A stretch of 64,000 bases of DNA from Trifolium pratense (lineage: Eukaryota; Streptophyta; Magnoliopsida; Fabales; Fabaceae), in NCBI RefSeq assembly GCF_020283565.1, contig NC_060059.1, forward strand, positions 29,027,838 to 29,091,837, written 5' to 3'. This document shows, piece by piece, positions 60,006 through 64,000 of this stretch; position 1 is the first letter of the stretch, and every line of letters begins with the position of its first letter. The position numbers and the translations under genes are program-made. Under the pieces are notes generated by a model. The model did no database searches. It worked only from the letters and a program-made list of their open reading frames with translations, and was not told where the DNA came from.

Positions 60006-63000
60006 TTAGCACTGACGACCTCTTTTGCAACCGAGTGCGCCAGCATTTGATGTAATGGTTCCAACCATAGCGGAAGATTTTGCTCCTAAACTTGAGGCTC
60101 TTGCATAGCTAGCTGAAGCTCCAGCACCTGATGCTGTGAAGTATGCACCATTGAGATATAAATCTCCTTCTGACCTCCAATTCCATCCTTTCCATTGGCC
60201 TTCTGGTGTTTCAACTCTCTTAGTTACCTGCCAATTGCCAATTTTTCTCGATCAATTAGTAAAATGAAATATGAAACTCAATTTAGTGCATGTTTTGATT
60301 TGTCGTGAATTTAGCATAATCACGGCGTGCCACTTTGATTTTGATAAAAACTATACATTTTGTATCTTCAATCTGTGTCACTCTGATTTCATTAAACTGT
60401 GATTTTGACAAAAACTATACTGCGGAACTTCAACAACTGTCACATTGATTTCGTTAAACTCAAGATGATTTTGACCAAAAAAGCTACGATTTGGAAGTTC
60501 AACAACTGTCACATTGATTTCATTAAACTCAAGATGATTTTGATTTTTGACCAAAAAAGCTATGATTTGGAACTTCACAACTGTCGCGATGGTTTTGTTA
60601 AACTTGACACCAAACATGTACTAATTAAATTAACTAACTAAATATAGATTAATTGAAGTATTAATGTACCTCTTTGGCAAAAGGGTTAGTAGGAGCATTG
60701 TATCTGTTACCCTGGCTGTTGATTGTAGGGTCAGCACTTCCACCAATAGCATACATCTCCCAATGAGTATAGTCATTGTTCACCACATGGAAATATCCAT
60801 GTCTACAACTGCATTTTTAATGATCAAAATATCATGTTAGTTTGTAATAATAATTCAGTTTAAAAAATATATTCAGTTAATGAAAATGTCATATTCAGTT
60901 TTTAATTTCAGCTTAAAGAATACACACAAACATATGGTCCCATTTTCTGAATTCTTACATTATATGTACAAAGTTTGTGATTGTTTTGTGCTAGAAGAAA
61001 CTTTAAATTAATGCACCACAAAAAGGTTGTTGCAGACAACAAACTAACCTGTCTTATGGTTTAACATTTAAAGCATTTAAAGCATATAGCAAAGAGAGAA
61101 TGGGAGAGGAAAAAAGGGTTTCAAAATTAAAGTTTTCATTAAATATTACCGTGGCATTCTCTGAATAAGTCCTTCTCCAAAATGGTTATAAGCTATTGTC
61201 ACTTGCATTTGCTTGTCTCTTGTGTAGGAGTCACTGTGGCCCAACAGTATCACCTGAATTTGCAAAAACAGGTCAATAAATAACAAAAATCGCAAAATGA
61301 GCCGCACAATGTAACTCTACGAACTAAGCACTGACACAGATACAGACACACCACTAACATATGCCGGTGTTCGACATTGACAAGTATCAAACACCGGATA
61401 GTATACAACTTTAATATGAAGTGTTGGAAAATGCGGTAAAAGAAAGTACCTCATTGTGGTGAGTGAAATGGTTGTTAGAAATTGTTATAGCGGTTGATCC
61501 CATGACAGCATCAACAAGACCATCAGCACAATGAGATAAAGAATTATGATCAACCCAAATATGACTTGAACCGAAGATAGAAATAGCATCACCATCAGCC
61601 ATAGTCCTCCAACCAAAATGTGTTTCTGAGCTTCTCACCATAGCATTACCAGTTGGTACACAATCATGAATATGAAGACCGTGAACGATAACATTAGTAA
61701 CATACTGAATTGTAATGCATCCTCCATTAGCAATATGAACATTGGTTCCTCTTCCATCAATTGTCTTGAAACTGTTCACAATAAGCTCTTGTTTCAACTG
61801 AATAACCATGTCTCTCTTGAACACAATCCAAAGTGGCCTATCTTGGATGACAGCGTGACGCAAAGTTCCTGGTCTTGGGTTAACAGGGTCATCGTCTCTT
61901 GAGTCAGTGACAACATAGTACTTTCCATCACGACCACCAATGGCGTTTCTACCGAAACCAATACCACAGTCTGCTAGACGCTTCCTGTTGCGTTGCCAAT
62001 TGGCGTCGCAACGCCAGCAATCGTCAATAGGGTTACCGGTTCCACAGGAGAAAAATCCGAGATTCCTTCTTTCAGTGCTGTTCTGAATGTGCCTGTGATA
62101 TCAACCATATATTAGTCAGCATACAAGTTCAATCAAATTATTCAAAGTTTACATTTGCGGCAATCAAGTGTATATTTGGTTTCACGGTGAAAACTAAGGT
62201 GTTTGGATAATGTCAGGAAAAATCGATTTGATTCGTTAAGTTGAAGATTTTACACAAATGCTCGCGCGCAACAAATGTGATTTCAGCGACGCGGCGCTGC
62301 ATCAGCATATAAATCACACTACTTCAAATTCAATTGTAACATGATAAATCTTATTTAAGAACCATGTTTATCAAATGTTACAGATCAAAAGCACTGGCTT
62401 GTAGAACTAACAAACAAACAATAAAACACCAAAAATTAAAGTCTTATCTAAAGTTACAGAAACATATACATAAATTAAATAAAGCTGTTACATTATTAAT
62501 AAATCATTGAGTTTTACACAGGAAGCAAACTATCTCAATAATTTATCTCAATTGTTGTAACGGATATATATATTTTTGGATTTATATGAAACATAAGATA
62601 TTAGTGAATATGCTTTTTTGTCATTTATTACATAGATCTTGGCCCAACTATGTCACTGGCATCACGTTGTAAGGAATAAATCACATGGTAATTTCTTTAT
62701 AAATCATATATTTAGCATAAACAAAAAATAATTATCAAGGTACAAAGTTGCTAATGATGATAAACTATGGTACAAAAAAAACATTTGTACCATATGTACA
62801 AAACATTTGTAGAGAAACATTTAACTTATATGCAATGTATTAGGCTAAAAAACATTAAATAGTAAAAGAATTATAAGCGTGAAAGACGGAAAAATGAGGA
62901 AAGTGCATGTGATTGAAAACATGAAAAGGAGAGTAACCAACAAAGAATGTAACAACTAACAACCTAAAGTTTTGAAATTAAAATCCCAATAGGGTAAAAC

Positions 63001-63526
63001 AAAAAAAGGGTAAGTAATAATCATAAATATAAATCTATTCAACAATGTCAAAACTAGGAAAATGATGTGGCAGAGAAAAAAATGGGTGAGTTGGGGTAGG
63101 GTGTTAGGTTTCATTTTACAAAGGATAGTTATTGTGTGAGCACACTACTATACCCTACCACATTTCATGTCTAGTGCCTAAACCACGTGCATGTGTATGT
63201 CAAATTATTATTATAGTTACATTTAATTTCTTTTTTCTTTTTCCGATTTCGCACGAAATGGACAATCGAATAAGATCGTTTATGGTAAAAAAGATCGAAC
63301 CAATTCAAGTTACAACATGATGCAACGGACGACAAAGTTGTTAAATTAAAATACTAAAATTTTTTAGTGTTTAAATCGAACGACATTGTTGTGCGCTGCA
63401 TGAATCTAAATTTATAATGAGAATGTAAAAAAGTTAGAGAGGGGGACCCACGTCTCAACCATAGAAACCACCTCTTGCGGATTAGCCACGGCAGCACGCT
63501 CATTCAATTTCTCAGCCTCTTTTTCC
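60006..63526 (-). CDS. Pectate lyase, family PL1 (5' end outside the window)
   Basis: Five exons are visible: 63526-63452, 62092-61450, 61253-61150, 60808-60670 and 60227-60006 (stop TAA). They give 393 residues; the signal-peptide exon lies beyond 64000 or was not recognised. The enzyme cleaves de-esterified pectate in the cell wall by calcium-dependent beta-elimination. Motifs in order: [59 protein letters not shown] (calcium-binding region), [19 protein letters not shown], and [17 protein letters not shown] (catalytic Arg), then [18 protein letters not shown]. All junctions are GT-AG and in phase. Conserved residues look intact, so the gene is probably active. Confidence 0.9.
60386..60592. 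repeat. Minisatellite in pectate lyase intron
   Basis: Three units of about 63, 69 and 75 bp beginning ATTTC(A/G)TTAAACT and containing CAACTGTCACATTG lie in the last intron. Confidence 0.8.
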
Positions 63527-64000
63527 CTAAAGTAACACAACAAGTAACAAAATTAAAATCATAATAACCACAATGTAAAAATAAATAATCATTTAATAAA
63601 CAAGCTTCTGATTCAACACGTTCATTAAGATTTATATAAATCAAAAAATACACATCATGTTGTACACCAAAAAAAAAAAATACACATCATGTAATATGTA
63701 ACCGGACAAAAATGTGAAATATTAGACAAAAATCTACATGGAATTATAAATTGTTTTCTTTTTGACTAAAAAATTATAAAATTATTATATGGTAAATAAA
63801 GACAATAATTAAATAAAGGACACATGTCGGTAGGAAAGAGCAACTGCACTATGTACTATTTATTTATATTTTTAATATAAAATAAAATAAAATAATAAAT
63901 AAATACTACACTATATTACACCTCATCAAAAAATAAATACTACTACTACAAAGGTACGGTAAAATAAATACAAAAACCGTTAGAAGGAATTTATCTAACT
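63527..64000 (-). other. Upstream pectate lyase intron, to window edge
   Basis: It begins with the acceptor TTACTTTAG (minus strand) at 63527. No further exon or ATG with a signal peptide is visible before the edge. Confidence 0.5.

Overview
The window reads as nuclear DNA of a legume of the inverted-repeat-lacking clade, most likely Medicago. It is AT-rich, its genes have GT-AG introns, and it is crowded with plant transposable elements. The lineage call rests on four two-exon genes for nodule-specific cysteine-rich (NCR) peptides, a family largely confined to these legumes. No database search was possible; every call comes from reading the sequence.

Layout. Positions 1-1640 hold NCR gene 1 (minus strand) with its duplicated flanks. 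Positions 1641-17100 are nested transposons: a 2.36 kb solo LTR with a perfect TSD, a 9.9 kb Ty1-copia-type element with nearly identical LTRs and no recognisable pol, a hAT derivative inside it, and a 70-bp tandem array rich in GCGCCATGGCGC palindromes. Positions 17100-34000 carry NCR genes 2, 3 and 4 (all minus strand) among a LINE relic, SINEs, a copia solo LTR, a MULE-derived OTU-like fragment and hAT elements. A 3.4 kb Helitron carrying the first part of a chloroplast peroxiredoxin gene and an RPA70-like fragment interrupts the 3' flank of NCR3.

Positions 35860-38352 hold a complete divergent CDC20-type APC/C activator gene in 7 exons. Positions 39830-42400 hold two tandem 8-cysteine defensin-like genes; a retroposon has hit the last codons of the second. 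Positions 44097-48120 hold an intact inosine triphosphate pyrophosphatase (HAM1/ITPA) gene in 8 coding exons, one only 10 nt long. Positions 48121-60000 are gene-poor with relics, including a chimeric TRIM array. Positions 60006-63526 hold the 3' part of a family 1 pectate lyase gene (minus strand) that runs off the right edge.

The NCR genes share a MAQIF signal exon, an intron at the same phase and a common upstream block, so they are local duplicates. NCR peptides act on rhizobia inside nodule cells. The CDC20-like gene, the two defensin-like genes and the NCR genes sit within about 42 kb, but the sequence alone does not show that they work together. CDC20-like, ITPase and pectate lyase are ordinary housekeeping or cell-wall functions.
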